Source of the DNA: Polaromonas sp.
GTDB taxonomy: Bacteria; Pseudomonadota; Gammaproteobacteria; Burkholderiales; Burkholderiaceae_C
Length of the DNA stretch: 64,000 nt
NCBI RefSeq assembly: GCF_030680935.1
Contig: NZ_JAUXUP010000030.1
Coordinates: 1-64,000 of the forward strand
Direction of reading: 5' to 3'
This document shows positions 63,263-64,000 of the stretch, piece after piece (positions within the stretch are counted from its first letter, which is position 1; the number at the start of each line of letters is the position of its first letter). The position numbers and the translations under genes were made by a program. The notes under the pieces are model-generated. The model made no database searches. It worked only from the letters and a program-made list of their open reading frames with translations, and was not told where the DNA came from.

Positions 63263-64000
63263 ATGATTTACGAGATTTGCACCCAGACTGATCCTGGATT
63301 GGCGCGCGACAACAATGAAGACTCGGTGACGTTTGATGCCGCCACGCGGCTTTGCATACTGGCCGACGGAATGGGCGGCTACAACGCAGGCGAGATCGCC
63401 AGCGGCATGGCCACAGCCTTCATCAAATCGGAGCTTGGGCGCTGGCTGTCGCAGGCGGGTAGAAATGCCAACAGCAAGGAGGTCCGGCGTGCCATGGAGA
63501 TCTGCGTGGAAAACGCCAACCATTCCATTTTTAACGCTGCCAACTCCAACCCTCAGTATTCAGGCATGGGAACAACGCTGGTGGTCGGTGTCTTCCAGAA
63601 TACGCGCCTGATGCTGGGCCATATCGGGGATTCGCGCTGTTACCGCTGGCGGGCAGGACAGCTACAGCAGATCACGAAGGACCACTCCCTGTTGCAAGAG
63701 CAGCTTGACGCGGGGCTGATTACGCCGGAGCAGGCCCTGACCTCACTGAACAAAAACCTGGTGACGCGGGCCCTGGGTGTGGAGGATGCAGTGTTGCTGG
63801 AAGTCAACGAACACCGCGTGGAGCTGGGCGATATTTACCTGATGTGCTCCGACGGCTTGTCGGACATGATCAGCGACGAGGCGATTGCGGCTATTCTATT
63901 GGGCGCAAGATCACTCGATCAGACCGCCAGGGAGCTCGTGATTGCCGCCAACGAGGGCGGCGGCCGGGACAATATTTCGGTGTTGCTGGCCCAAGCCGGT
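63263..64000 (+). CDS. PP2C family Ser/Thr protein phosphatase (cut by window edge)
   Basis: ATG 63263 opens a frame that runs off the end of the window (246 codons). Motifs of PPM phosphatases are all present: DNNEDSV, LADGMGGYNAGEIASG (metal aspartates), MGTTLVVG, HIGDSRCYRW, TKDHSLLQEQLDAG, RALGV, CSDGLSDMI and GRDNISVLL. It is nearly full length. The neighbouring CHASE2 kinase is its likely partner, either as substrate or in opposing phosphorylation. Confidence 0.9.
   Translation, partial: MIYEICTQTDPGLARDNNEDSVTFDAATRLCILADGMGGYNAGEIASGMATAFIKSELGRWLSQAGRNANSKEVRRAMEICVENANHSIFNAANSNPQYSGMGTTLVVGVFQNTRLMLGHIGDSRCYRWRAGQLQQITKDHSLLQEQLDAGLITPEQALTSLNKNLVTRALGVEDAVLLEVNEHRVELGDIYLMCSDGLSDMISDEAIAAILLGARSLDQTARELVIAANEGGGRDNISVLLAQAG

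Overview
The window is about 64 kb of GC-rich, densely coding DNA from a betaproteobacterium, most likely a member of the Comamonadaceae near Rhodoferax or Polaromonas. That placement is inferred from gene content (Liv-type and Bug-type transporters, GTP-dependent PEP carboxykinase, a stand-alone MetH N-terminal domain, type-2 ArgC, recA-recX) and from several families of short dispersed repeats between genes. No rRNA, tRNA, CRISPR array, integrase or intact insertion sequence was seen. Two genes are cut by the window edges: an mmsA/iolA-like dehydrogenase at the left and a PP2C phosphatase at the right.

Positions 1-12.7 kb hold a divergent catabolic and uptake cluster. On the minus strand are a Liv-type permease (LivM), two normal ATPases (LivG, LivF), a third ATPase that lacks the ABC signature, and a CoA-acylating semialdehyde dehydrogenase. 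On the plus strand are an RpiR regulator, a two-domain IolC (kinase plus DUF2090), a 3-hydroxyisobutyrate-type dehydrogenase, two tandem paralogous binding proteins, the partner permease (LivH) and two short-chain dehydrogenases. The whole reads as one import and degradation system for a polyol, inositol or sugar-acid compound. Two AGAA-N6-TTCT sites lie in the divergent promoter. The rest of the pathway may continue left of base 1.

Positions 12.7-26.5 kb are mixed: a DMT exporter, a flavin reductase, an MpaA-like peptidase whose start lies inside a MITE-like element, a large PAS/GAF histidine kinase, TetR and LysR regulators, a metallophosphoesterase, a Bug binding protein and pckG. Positions 26.9-29.9 kb are modABC, with a 27-bp perfect palindrome upstream. 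Positions 29.9-32.8 kb pair a TPR/beta-barrel outer-membrane protein (Slam-like) with a secreted FecR/TbpB-like protein. Positions 33.0-35.1 kb are envelope glycosylation genes (GT25, O-antigen ligase).

Positions 35.2-52.8 kb carry mostly housekeeping genes: thioesterase, threonine deaminase, a double AAA+ ATPase, recQ, a 7TM-DISM protein with a degenerate GGDEF domain, a rhodanese, the MetH N-terminal half, a thioredoxin/TPR co-chaperone, purE-purK-tsaC, a small histidine kinase preceded by a coupled 22-codon leader, a PuuD-like hydrolase and a two-component system. Between metH and the co-chaperone is a 446-bp nested palindromic element. Positions 53.9-64 kb carry marR, recA-recX, argC, sucCD, terC and a CHASE2 Ser/Thr kinase with its PP2C phosphatase.

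The most unusual features are the signature-less ABC ATPase, the Slam-like/FecR pair, the nested palindrome with wobble-compensated stems, two MITE-like elements sharing a core hairpin, and a dispersed intergenic repeat that also forms coding sequence inside purK and the thioredoxin/TPR gene.
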